Shown: one piece after another, positions 1 to 7,708 of the stretch
Numbering within the stretch: position 1 is the stretch's first letter
Layout: every line of letters begins with the position of its first letter
Assembly (NCBI RefSeq): GCF_002831665.1
Contig: NZ_CP025118.1
Span: 3,596,001 to 3,660,000, forward strand
From: Lacinutrix sp. Bg11-31
GTDB taxonomy: Bacteria > Bacteroidota > Bacteroidia > Flavobacteriales > Flavobacteriaceae
Length of the DNA: 64,000 bases
Direction of reading: 5' to 3'
Translations under genes and position numbers: made by a program
The notes under the pieces: model-generated
What the model was told of the DNA's origin: nothing
Database searches by the model: none
The model's input: the letters and a program-made list of their open reading frames with translations, nothing else

Positions 1-2
1 CA

Positions 3-1016
3 CTAAGTTTAAATTACACCATTTTCGATGGTCTTGGTAGACAGTATAATTACAAAAGTCTAAAAGAGCAATATCAATTGTCAGAATTGCAAGCTCGCGA
101 AACCATAGAGAATACGGTAATTCAATTATTTTCGGTATATTATAATGTTTCTCAATCATTAGAAAACGTTTCAGCTTTAGAAGAAACATTAAAGATTTCT
201 AAGGATCGATTGGTGAGAGCCGAGTATCAGTTCGAATACGGGCAAAATACTAAGCTAGGTGTTTTAAATGCTGAAGTAGATATTGTAAACGATAGTATAA
301 ATCTAATAAATTCGAAACAACAATTAAAGAATTCTAAACGCGATTTAAATGTTGTTCTAGGAGATGTTTTACAAGATGATTTTACTGTAGAAATAGAAGT
401 TGATTTTACATTACAATTTAAAAAAGATAGTTTATTTGAAAAAGCTAAAACAAGAAATATAGCTTTATTACAAACCGAAAAAAACATAGCTATTAGCCAG
501 TTGTCAATTAAATCTAATAGATCTGCTTATCTACCAACACTAGGTTTAGTTGGTACGTATGGTTGGAATAAAAACAATAATAATGCAGTAAGTTTTGTTG
601 CAGTTTCTACAAATACAGGACTGTCTGCCGGTTTAAATTTATCTTGGAATATTTTTGATGGTGGTAGTACAATTACTCGAGTTAGAAATGCTAAAATTAA
701 TTTAGAAACACAACAACTACAAAAGGATAATATTTTAATTAGTATTACACGAGAGTTTAATAATGTTTGGGACGATTTCACAAACAAATTAGAGATTTAT
801 AACCTTCAAGAAAACAGCATTGTAACTGCTCAAAATAATTTTAATCGTACGCAAGAGAAATATAAAATAGGACAAGTTAATTCTATAGAGTTTAGACAGG
901 CACAGCTTAATTTACTTAATGCTGAGTTGAGTAAAAATCAAGCTAAGTTTTCTGCAAAATTAGCCGAATTAAATTTGTTGCAGTTAAGTGGAGAGTTGCT
1001 TAATATTTCTTTTTAA
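3..1016 (+). CDS. TolC-family outer membrane efflux protein (5' end missing)
   Basis: The reading frame is open from base 3 to the stop at 1016, so the gene begins before the window. The visible 337 residues carry the TolC/OEP pattern: long amphipathic helices rich in Q, N, K and L, and two beta-strand segments of type 'LSLNYTIFDGL' and 'AGLNLSWNIFDGG'. These are the two structural repeats of an outer-membrane channel. Family knowledge: such proteins form trimeric outer-membrane exit ducts for RND or ABC efflux pumps. The pump subunits would lie upstream, outside the window. A TTG at 78 is an in-frame leucine codon, not the start. Substrate unknown. Confidence 0.9.
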   Translation, partial: LSLNYTIFDGLGRQYNYKSLKEQYQLSELQARETIENTVIQLFSVYYNVSQSLENVSALEETLKISKDRLVRAEYQFEYGQNTKLGVLNAEVDIVNDSINLINSKQQLKNSKRDLNVVLGDVLQDDFTVEIEVDFTLQFKKDSLFEKAKTRNIALLQTEKNIAISQLSIKSNRSAYLPTLGLVGTYGWNKNNNNAVSFVAVSTNTGLSAGLNLSWNIFDGGSTITRVRNAKINLETQQLQKDNILISITREFNNVWDDFTNKLEIYNLQENSIVTAQNNFNRTQEKYKIGQVNSIEFRQAQLNLLNAELSKNQAKFSAKLAELNLLQLSGELLNISF

Positions 1017-1110
1017 TTTACTGTGAGCATGTGTTTTAGTATTGTTTAGTTGTTTTTTAGCGATGTTTTTATATTTTCGATGAAATACATATACCGTTCA
1101 ACGAAAAAAT

Positions 1111-1141
1111 TTGTAATTAATGGTGTTTTAGTTTAGCTTTA
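1111..1141 (+). promoter_or_regulatory. Promoter for the LRR gene
   Basis: TTG at 1111-1113, a 20-base spacer and TAGCTTTA at 1134-1141 fit the Bacteroidota TTG / TAnnTTTG pattern, with the last base A instead of G. The start codon is 31 bases further on. Confidence 0.5.
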
Positions 1142-1172
1142 CTTCATATTAGTCCCAATAAACTAAACCACA

Positions 1173-1991
1173 ATGAAAAATTTACAACTTACTATAGTTT
1201 TTCTTTTTATAACACTGTTAAGTTTTGCTGGAATTTCTAATACAGAAAAAGAAGCATTAGTTGCATTGCATACTTCCACAAATGGAGAGCAATGGACTAA
1301 AAAATGGGATTTGAGTGCAGATGTTACTACATGGTATGGTGTAACAATAGAAAATAGTAGAGTTGTTGAACTTAATCTACAATTCAATAACTTAAACGGA
1401 ACACTTCCTCAGCAAATAGGAAACTTAATAGCTTTAAGAAAAATTAATTTAGGTTTTAATAAACTATCTGGAAATCTACCATCTTCAATATCTAATTTAA
1501 AAGGACTAATATCTTTAGAATTGTTTTTAAATAAGTTTGAAGGTACTATTCCTTCGTTTTTAGGAGACCTAAAGAACTTAGAAGTTTTAGCATTATACAG
1601 TAATAGCTTTACAGGAACTATTCCAACAGAGCTTGCTACTTTAAATAACTTAAAAGAATTACAATTAGGAAGTAATTTTCTAACAGGTAATATACCAACA
1701 GAAATGGGTTTATTATCTAATCTTGAGAAATTAAGTTTAATAGATAACAAGTTAGAAGGGCATATACCTTTAGAGTTAACAGATTTAAAAAATTTAGAAG
1801 AACTAATACTTTCTGAAAATAAGTTAACAGGAAATTTACCATTACAATTTAGTCAATTAACCAAGTTAAGTACGTTAATGGTTAGTGATAATAATATGGA
1901 TATAGAGTATGCTACAGTAGTAGAAGATAGAGCAAGTGTAAAAAACGCTATCGTAACGTTTAATAATACTTATGTAGTAGAAAGAGACTAA
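1173..1991 (+). CDS. Secreted leucine-rich-repeat protein
   Basis: 272 residues. Residues 1-19 look like a Sec signal peptide (MKNLQLTIVFLFITLLSFA). Residues 22-60 match the N-terminal cap of plant-type LRR proteins ('EKEALVALHTSTNGEQW'). Seven consecutive repeats of about 24 residues follow, of the form NxLxGxIPxxLxxLxxL, the plant-specific/GTIP subclass. Such proteins usually mediate protein or glycan binding outside the cell. No T9SS sorting domain, lipobox or membrane anchor follows the repeats, so the destination (periplasm or medium) is unclear. The gene is a single transcription unit with its own promoter-like sequence and a terminator directly behind it. Ligand unknown. Confidence 0.85.
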   Translation: MKNLQLTIVFLFITLLSFAGISNTEKEALVALHTSTNGEQWTKKWDLSADVTTWYGVTIENSRVVELNLQFNNLNGTLPQQIGNLIALRKINLGFNKLSGNLPSSISNLKGLISLELFLNKFEGTIPSFLGDLKNLEVLALYSNSFTGTIPTELATLNNLKELQLGSNFLTGNIPTEMGLLSNLEKLSLIDNKLEGHIPLELTDLKNLEELILSENKLTGNLPLQFSQLTKLSTLMVSDNNMDIEYATVVEDRASVKNAIVTFNNTYVVERD

Positions 1992-2011
1992 AATAGAATC
2001 TAAAATATTAT

Positions 2012-2045
2012 AAAAAAGAGCCAGCTTAATAGTTGGCTCTTTTTT
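2012..2045 (+). terminator. Intrinsic terminator of the LRR gene
   Basis: Stem GAGCCAGC (2018-2025) pairs with GTTGGCTC (2032-2039) with one G-U pair and a six-base loop, followed by a T run. Confidence 0.85.
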
Positions 2046-2071
2046 ATTTTTACATAAAACCATATAATAGT

Positions 2072-2254
2072 ATGTTCGAGCACTTTTTTCAATGCCCTTA
2101 TTGCTGGGAAACAGTATCAATGTTACTTGATAGTAGTGTTAAAGATCAAACTTATGTAGAGGATTGTGAGGTTTGTTGTAACCCAATTCAACTTTCTCCA
2201 AAGTTTTTTGATTCGGAACTAGTTGGTTTTGAAGCCTTAAATATAGAACAGTAA
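2072..2254 (+). CDS. CPXCG-motif cysteine-rich small protein
   Basis: 60 residues starting at ATG 2072 (MFEHFFQCPYCWETVSMLL). Two cysteine pairs, CPYC near residue 8 and CEVCC near residue 33, fit the Cys_rich_CPXG family (Pfam PF14255), a presumed zinc-ribbon of unknown function. A longer in-frame version starting near 2033 would begin inside the preceding terminator hairpin, so I chose the internal ATG. It has no partner gene in the same direction except the tRNA downstream. Confidence 0.8.
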   Translation: MFEHFFQCPYCWETVSMLLDSSVKDQTYVEDCEVCCNPIQLSPKFFDSELVGFEALNIEQ

Positions 2255-2272
2255 TTTTTTGTTAAATAATGC

Positions 2273-2302
2273 TTGGAATATGTAAAAAGCATTGTATATT
2301 TG
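2273..2302 (+). promoter_or_regulatory. Promoter of the initiator tRNA
   Basis: TTG (2273-2275), 19-base spacer, then TATATTTG (2295-2302): an exact match to the Bacteroidota consensus, about 70 bases before the tRNA. Confidence 0.75.
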
Positions 2303-2373
2303 CAGTCCCAAATAATTTGGTTGGTATTATGAGCCAAAAGTTAAAAGCTAAGAAAATTATTTAGGATTTAAAT

Positions 2374-2446
<73 letters not shown>

Positions 2447-2452
2447 CTAAAC

Positions 2453-2482
2453 AAAGCTTCACAGAAATGTGAGGCTTTTTTT
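2453..2482 (+). terminator. Terminator of the tRNA gene
   Basis: AAGCTTCACA (2454-2463), GAAA loop, TGTGAGGCTT (2468-2477), then a T run. The remaining 230 bases to 2713 are AT-rich and contain no gene or repeat that I can recognise. Confidence 0.85.
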
Positions 2483-2713
2483 GTGCGTTAGTTATAACAT
2501 AGCTAGAATTAACTGATGTTTTATTTTAATCTATAATAAGGTTCTTAATATTTTAAATAAGTAGTATTTATTTAATTTTATAATTCTATTGTGTTTAGAA
2601 TTAAAATTGCTTCAGAATTAAAGTATTACATATTCCTTTATAGCTTTACTTCTTTCTTATTTATAATAAGTCTTTGGTCTACTTTATTTTATGACTAGAT
2701 ACTAATTCAAAAC

Positions 2714-2742
2714 AAAAAGCTCTTCAAATAGAAGAGCTTTTA
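2714..2742 (-). terminator. Terminator closing the leftward starch-locus arm
   Basis: Perfect stem AAAGCTCTTC / GAAGAGCTTT with a five-base loop. It is followed by T residues in the leftward direction, 30 bases past the stop of the last gene of the arm. Confidence 0.8.
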
Positions 2743-2771
2743 AATTTCAGAAAGGTTTTTAGAAAATAATT

Positions 2772-3689
2772 TTACAACTTAATAAGTTTAGTGGTCCAAG
2801 TTGCACCTAATTTGTTTTCTATTTGAACTAAATACAATCCTTTTGAAATGTTATCTATATTAAATGCTTTACCTTTATTATAATCGCCTATAAAACTTTT
2901 TATTAACTTTCCTGAGACATCATAAATTGAAAGCTTAGAAACATCTTTATTTACAGAAAAAGTTGTTTGTACAGGATTAGGAGATATTTCTAATCCTTTA
3001 ATTAAATCGTTAGTTTTTATTCCTAACGTTTGCGAATACACATATGCTGTGGTTGGTTTCCAATAAATATTTGAATTTGTAGTTCCATTCCAGTCATCTG
3101 CAAGATATATAGAATAGCCTGTAATGTTTTGGTTATTTAGTTGTATGCTATATGTTTCAACTCCATCATTAAGGGAGACTTGCATAGTAGTTGAACTTAG
3201 TAATGTGAACTTAAAGTTAAAATCTGTATAAGTTGTAGACCCATTAATTGAAGTTGCATCTATAGCTCCTCCATTAGAAACAACTTCTATTGGAGGATAA
3301 GTACCTCCATTACCATTCATATTTACTTGTACAGCATAATTATTGTGCCTATCAGCCCAAGTAGCCGTAGAAGTAGGACTTGATAAAAGCGCAATACCTA
3401 TTTGTCCATATGCTCTAGTTGCATTAAGTTTAATTGTAAAGCTATCTCCAATTGCCATTGTTGATGGAATTCCTCCTGGTAGTCCAGTTTCGGTGAAATT
3501 TCTAAAAGCTACAACTTGTTTATTGTTATTATTAGCCCACATGCCAATGTTCTCCGTACCGTCATCAAACATGTCGGCACCATCTGAAACTATAGTGTAA
3601 TTTGCTTTTTTTTGTAGATAATTAACAGTTGTTTGAGCATTTAACCCAAATGCACAAACTATTAATAATAGAAAATAATTTTTTTTCAT
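2772..3689 (-). CDS. T9SS-exported secreted protein of unknown function in the starch locus
   Basis: 305 residues. Residues 1-18 are a signal peptide (MKKNYFLLLIVCAFGLNAQ). Residues 233-305 form a type A T9SS sorting domain (ISPNP, 'KLSIYDVSGKLIKSF', 'ISKGLYLVQIENKLG'), so the protein should be released or anchored at the cell surface. The middle part (20-230) has beta-strand alternation, many aromatic and Asn/Thr residues and a WADRHNNY segment. It resembles a carbohydrate-binding jelly-roll or lectin-like fold but matches no family I can name. It lies 11 bases downstream of the T9SS amylase and is probably co-transcribed, which suggests a role in alpha-glucan binding (inference). Confidence 0.8.
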   Translation of the reverse strand: MKKNYFLLLIVCAFGLNAQTTVNYLQKKANYTIVSDGADMFDDGTENIGMWANNNNKQVVAFRNFTETGLPGGIPSTMAIGDSFTIKLNATRAYGQIGIALLSSPTSTATWADRHNNYAVQVNMNGNGGTYPPIEVVSNGGAIDATSINGSTTYTDFNFKFTLLSSTTMQVSLNDGVETYSIQLNNQNITGYSIYLADDWNGTTNSNIYWKPTTAYVYSQTLGIKTNDLIKGLEISPNPVQTTFSVNKDVSKLSIYDVSGKLIKSFIGDYNKGKAFNIDNISKGLYLVQIENKLGATWTTKLIKL

Positions 3690-3700
3690 AATGTAGAATT

Positions 3701-6559
3701 TTAGTTAATAATTAATCGTTTAGAAACTGTTTGATTAAGGTTGCTTAATCTTAATAGATATAGTCCTTGAGAGAAATTTGAGATGTCAAATTTATATTTC
3801 GAATCAAAACTCCCTTCAAATGTTTTAACAAGTTTTCCAGTAGTATCGTAAACCAATACTTTATCCAATGGCGTATTTACCTGAAATAATTTTGAAGCAG
3901 GATTTGGATACACTGTAGCGTTTAAAAAAGTTTCAAAATTCTTAATAGAAAGTGTTGACTCTTGATTTCCAAATATTTTAAATCCTCCAGCAGGAATATT
4001 TATTGTATTAGTAGTGTTTGTAACGTTAATAGTTGTGTTCCCTGTTACATCCATTAAATCGTGCCATGTACCAGTGTAAGGGAAGTTAGGAACTATATCT
4101 TGTGCGTTTACATCAAAATTAGCTAAAATCACTACGTTTTTAAGTTGAGTAGAAGGTAGGGCGTCATCCCAAATATATATTTTTGGAGTGATACTATTAT
4201 CTGCTTGGTTTATAGTATAATTACCTTCAAAAACAGCTTCGTTTACTTTTAAGTAATTTAATCTTGACCAATCGTTATAAATTTGATTTCTGTTAGCATC
4301 TATTTCCCAATTATCGACCCATTGCGGTTGTGGTTTGGTATCTAATTTACAATCTCCATCTGTTCCGCTAGGATCATTAACAGTGCCGTTATTACATGTA
4401 AATATTGAGTTTTCCATACCTAACTCTCCCAAATGCCAAATCATTTTAGGACCAGGAATAGTTAAACTTACAGCACCTAATGCAGACATTCTTGATAAAG
4501 CAGTGTTTAAATCTGTTACATTGTGAGAAGAATTAGTAGCATTACCAAACTGAAGGTTTTTATACATTAAGCGTTCTTCATCATGACTTTCGGCATAACC
4601 AACTAATCTAGGAGCATTATAGCCTCTGTTTATATGTCCCATTGCTTCAATACTGTTGTCTGAATTATAGCCCATTGTTAATTGGTTATATGGGTTTGTT
4701 AATTTCCCCCAAAGCATAATTCCTTTTGAAACGCCTTCATTGAGTCTGTAATTTGCCCATTCGGTTTCTTCGGTAGCACTACCACCAAAGCCTAAATGTT
4801 CAAAAATAACATAATGTGTTGGGTCTAAGTTCCATGAGTAATCTGCATATTGTTTAAGTATAGCAACGCGATCTGCTTGATAAGCATTTGTATTTGTATC
4901 ACTTTCTTCTGCATTTTGAGTAAATCCTTTTGTTAAATCCCAACGTAATCCGTCTATTTTAAACTCTTCAACCCAATGTTTTACTACGCGTTCAACATAA
5001 TATTGTGTGAGTGTCGATTGGTGATTAAAATCTGAACCAACACTATAACTGTGCATAGCAGTTGTATTGAAATAAGGGTTTTCTGTACTTGGTTCTCCCC
5101 AGCCATCACCATCTGTATCACTCATCCACATTCTGTTCATTGGATTTCTTCCAAAAGCATGGTTTAGTGCAACGTCTAAAATAACAGCAATATTATTTTG
5201 ATGACATAAATCTACTAACTCTTTTAGTTTAGCCTCTGTACCATAAAACTTATCTAAAGCCATATGGAAAGAGGTGTTATATCCCCAACTCTCATTGCCT
5301 TCAAATTCCATTATTGGCATTAATTGAATAGCGTTAATATTAAGGTTTTTAAAATAATCTATTTTGTCTATTATGTCTTGAAAGTTTCTATCGGCATCAA
5401 AATCTCTAATTAAAACCTCGTAGATTACTAAATCTTCTTTTTTTTGCTTATTGAAATTTGTAACTACCCATGGATAATCTGTTTGTCCTGTTTGTAAAAC
5501 TGTTACTTCACGTTCTTGCTCTGAAGGATAAGTTGGCATGTTTGGATAAGTGGCTGCAGGAATATAAGGATCGTCAAAAGGAGATAGTACTAATGTTGAA
5601 AATGGATCTGCGGTTTTAACCATTGTAGGCGAATTTGCTATAGGCGACTGGTCTACAACCCAATATTGATACGTTTCAATTTGATTAGGTGTTAAACCTG
5701 TAAGTTCTAACCAAAATTTATCTGATGAGGTATCTTTTTTCATGGCATACGTAGCATCTGGATTCCAGTTGTTAAAACTTCCTGCTACATAAACAAAATC
5801 TTTATTTGGCGCTTCTAAAACAAGAGTAGCTGTTGTATTACTGGTATAGTTTATTCCATTTTCTAAACCACTAGGTAAAGCTTGGCTTTGTGTATTGTTT
5901 ACTAATATGTTAAAATGTTTTGTAACCGATGTGCTTCCTTGTGTTACTATTAATTCGCAATTTTGGTTTTCAGTAATATTAGAAAAGAAATAACTATAGA
6001 AATTAGTTGTTGCCGTGTTAATAGGTATTCCGTTTGCATTTAATTGGTAAGTAGCATTTCCGTTTGTATTTTGAGCTAGTATTTGTGTTCCGCTACCAGA
6101 GTCTACCACTACTGTACTATTATTAGCATTAGGATTTATCATAGTTACTTGAAACGAGCCTACTGCTATTTGTAAATCTGTACTTTGTTGGCTGCCATTT
6201 GCACTACGTAATACAATATTAATTGCGGTTATTGAGCCAGTATTGCTATAGTTATAAAAGTTTCTAATTGTTGATGTTAAATCTAGTTTATATATATTTC
6301 CAGATACTAGAGTTAAAGCTGGTTGTGTAGTATTATTTCCCCAACTACCAATAACGTTTTGCCAGTCTGTACCGTCATCTATAGTAACTCCTGTATGCGC
6401 ATAAATAGTTCCAGTATATGAATCTAGACCAGTTCCAGTTTTATCGAATAATAAAGTAGCAGCGTCTGTTTCTTCTGGTGTTGTTCCTCCTTGCCAAGAT
6501 ATTTGAGCATAGGTGTTTAATACACTTAGAAATAAGACTAAAGATAGTATTTTCTTCAT
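3701..6559 (-). CDS. T9SS-exported multidomain GH13 alpha-amylase
   Basis: 952 residues. Order: signal peptide 1-18; an N-terminal beta-domain of unclear family (about 20-235); a CBM48/E-set-like domain (240-330, 'VYVAGSFNNWNPDATY'); a GH13 (beta/alpha)8 barrel (about 370-770); a C-terminal beta domain; a T9SS sorting domain (about 882-952). Conserved GH13 regions are intact: DVALNH (462-467), nucleophile D541 in GLRWDL, acid/base E587 in VIFEHLG, and D660 in AESHDEE. Role: cleavage of starch or glycogen at or outside the cell surface, feeding oligosaccharides to SusCD. It is separated from the SusE gene by a terminator-like hairpin, so its expression may be uncoupled from susCDE. Confidence 0.93.
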   Translation of the reverse strand: MKKILSLVLFLSVLNTYAQISWQGGTTPEETDAATLLFDKTGTGLDSYTGTIYAHTGVTIDDGTDWQNVIGSWGNNTTQPALTLVSGNIYKLDLTSTIRNFYNYSNTGSITAINIVLRSANGSQQSTDLQIAVGSFQVTMINPNANNSTVVVDSGSGTQILAQNTNGNATYQLNANGIPINTATTNFYSYFFSNITENQNCELIVTQGSTSVTKHFNILVNNTQSQALPSGLENGINYTSNTTATLVLEAPNKDFVYVAGSFNNWNPDATYAMKKDTSSDKFWLELTGLTPNQIETYQYWVVDQSPIANSPTMVKTADPFSTLVLSPFDDPYIPAATYPNMPTYPSEQEREVTVLQTGQTDYPWVVTNFNKQKKEDLVIYEVLIRDFDADRNFQDIIDKIDYFKNLNINAIQLMPIMEFEGNESWGYNTSFHMALDKFYGTEAKLKELVDLCHQNNIAVILDVALNHAFGRNPMNRMWMSDTDGDGWGEPSTENPYFNTTAMHSYSVGSDFNHQSTLTQYYVERVVKHWVEEFKIDGLRWDLTKGFTQNAEESDTNTNAYQADRVAILKQYADYSWNLDPTHYVIFEHLGFGGSATEETEWANYRLNEGVSKGIMLWGKLTNPYNQLTMGYNSDNSIEAMGHINRGYNAPRLVGYAESHDEERLMYKNLQFGNATNSSHNVTDLNTALSRMSALGAVSLTIPGPKMIWHLGELGMENSIFTCNNGTVNDPSGTDGDCKLDTKPQPQWVDNWEIDANRNQIYNDWSRLNYLKVNEAVFEGNYTINQADNSITPKIYIWDDALPSTQLKNVVILANFDVNAQDIVPNFPYTGTWHDLMDVTGNTTINVTNTTNTINIPAGGFKIFGNQESTLSIKNFETFLNATVYPNPASKLFQVNTPLDKVLVYDTTGKLVKTFEGSFDSKYKFDISNFSQGLYLLRLSNLNQTVSKRLIIN

Positions 6560-6604
6560 TTTTATATTTTTTTAGCGTGAAAAAAGTTTTCGAATTTATT
6601 AAAC

Positions 6605-6647
6605 AAAAAAGCCTATTTAGTTGTGAATTATAAATAGGCTTTTTTTA
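6605..6647 (-). terminator. Intrinsic terminator between susE and the T9SS amylase
   Basis: AAAGCCTATTTA pairs perfectly with TAAATAGGCTTT around an 11-base loop (6620-6630), with T tracts on both sides. It would reduce read-through from susCDE into the surface amylase. Confidence 0.8.
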
Positions 6648-6665
6648 TTTAGTTGAATTATTTGT

Positions 6666-7697
6666 TTAAGGTATTAACTCTAATGTATAGGTTTGATTAA
6701 ACAAATCCATAGTAATTTTGTATTTACCTTCCACAGTAATATCTATGTTATCTCCACCTGCTTCTAAAGTTCCATCGACTCCAGTGTCTCCATAATTTAC
6801 TCCCCAATCATTGTTTAGTCTGAACTTTATTTGACCATTGATCAAGTCTACATAGGTTACATAAATATCATTACCAGCTGGATATAATGTCCAATCTGGA
6901 CCATCCCAAGCATTAGGAGTTGCGTCTCCAACCAATCCCCAAATATCTTCAGTAGAAGATTCAAGAGTATAGGTAAGATTGTTTAAATTCATTGTAATAT
7001 AGTAAGTGCCTGCTGTTACAACTATATTATCTCCGCCACCTTCTAAAGTACCATCGACTCCTGTATCTCCATAATTAACAGTCCAATCGTTGTTTTCTCT
7101 AAACTTAATTTCACCATCGATTAAATGTACATAAGCAGCAAAAACATTATCTATATCTGTTTTGTAAAAAGGAACATCTAGTCCACCCCAACCATTTGGA
7201 GTAGCATCTCCTACAATTCCCCAAGTAGTACTTATATCAGATAGTGCAGGATAAGGTGTTACTGTTAAATCTACTGCTTCAGAATAAATACTATTAACGC
7301 TACTTAACACAACTTCAATTTTAAGTTTTACTTGAGCCTCTTCATTAGGGGCTAACTCTAGTGTAATTAAAAGTGCGTTTAATTGTTGAGCAGTAAAAAC
7401 CTTTTGAAAAGGTATGTTTGCTGTTGCGCTTTGTGGAGATGAAAAATCGCCATCTATAGTATCTATTAGTACTTTATAAGAAATAGGAGCAGCATTAAAA
7501 CCATAATCTGGATCTGTCCAGGTTACTGTAAGTGCATCAAGACCTGAATTAGCTTCGGTTAAAACTACCGTGTTTTCTGAAAGCGTTATTTCTGGAACTC
7601 CATTACTGTTTATTTCTGTTATTTCAGTATCATCACAACTCACAAATAGTGTTGTAATAAACAAAGAAAGAATTGATTTATATATTATATTTTTCAT
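6666..7697 (-). CDS. SusE/SusF-like surface starch-binding lipoprotein
   Basis: 343 residues. Lipoprotein signal with the lipobox Cys at 21 (FVSCDDTE). Residues 30-150 are a SusE N-terminal Ig-like domain ('VPEITLSENTVVLTEANSGLDALTVTWT'). Two tandem starch-binding modules follow (about 157-247 and 250-343), each opening with WGIVGDATPNGWGG or WGLVGDATPNAWDG and closing with an ITMxLxxxTYTLE strand. Family knowledge: SusE and SusF hold starch at the outer membrane and tune the size of the glucan taken up by SusC. The order susC-susD-susE on one strand, with 11-14 base gaps, indicates an operon. A third copy of the module is inserted in the neighbouring SusD. Confidence 0.92.
   Translation of the reverse strand: MKNIIYKSILSLFITTLFVSCDDTEITEINSNGVPEITLSENTVVLTEANSGLDALTVTWTDPDYGFNAAPISYKVLIDTIDGDFSSPQSATANIPFQKVFTAQQLNALLITLELAPNEEAQVKLKIEVVLSSVNSIYSEAVDLTVTPYPALSDISTTWGIVGDATPNGWGGLDVPFYKTDIDNVFAAYVHLIDGEIKFRENNDWTVNYGDTGVDGTLEGGGDNIVVTAGTYYITMNLNNLTYTLESSTEDIWGLVGDATPNAWDGPDWTLYPAGNDIYVTYVDLINGQIKFRLNNDWGVNYGDTGVDGTLEAGGDNIDITVEGKYKITMDLFNQTYTLELIP
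6669..6950 (-). repeat. Starch-binding module, copy 2 (SusE)
   Basis: This DNA encodes residues 250-343 of SusE. It is visibly similar in DNA and protein to 6957-7229 and more distantly to 8264-8536, which points to module duplication. Confidence 0.8.
6957..7229 (-). repeat. Starch-binding module, copy 1 (SusE)
   Basis: Encodes residues 157-247 of SusE. It shares the NNDWxVNYGDTGVDGTLE block exactly or nearly with copy 2, and the WGIVGDxTPNGWGG block with the copy inside SusD. Confidence 0.8.
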
Positions 7698-7708
7698 TTT
7701 AATAGTTA

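Noticed and set aside
2033..2071. Longer start for the CPXCG protein
   Set aside because: It would begin within the T tract of the preceding terminator; the ATG at 2072 gives a clean family-like N-terminus.
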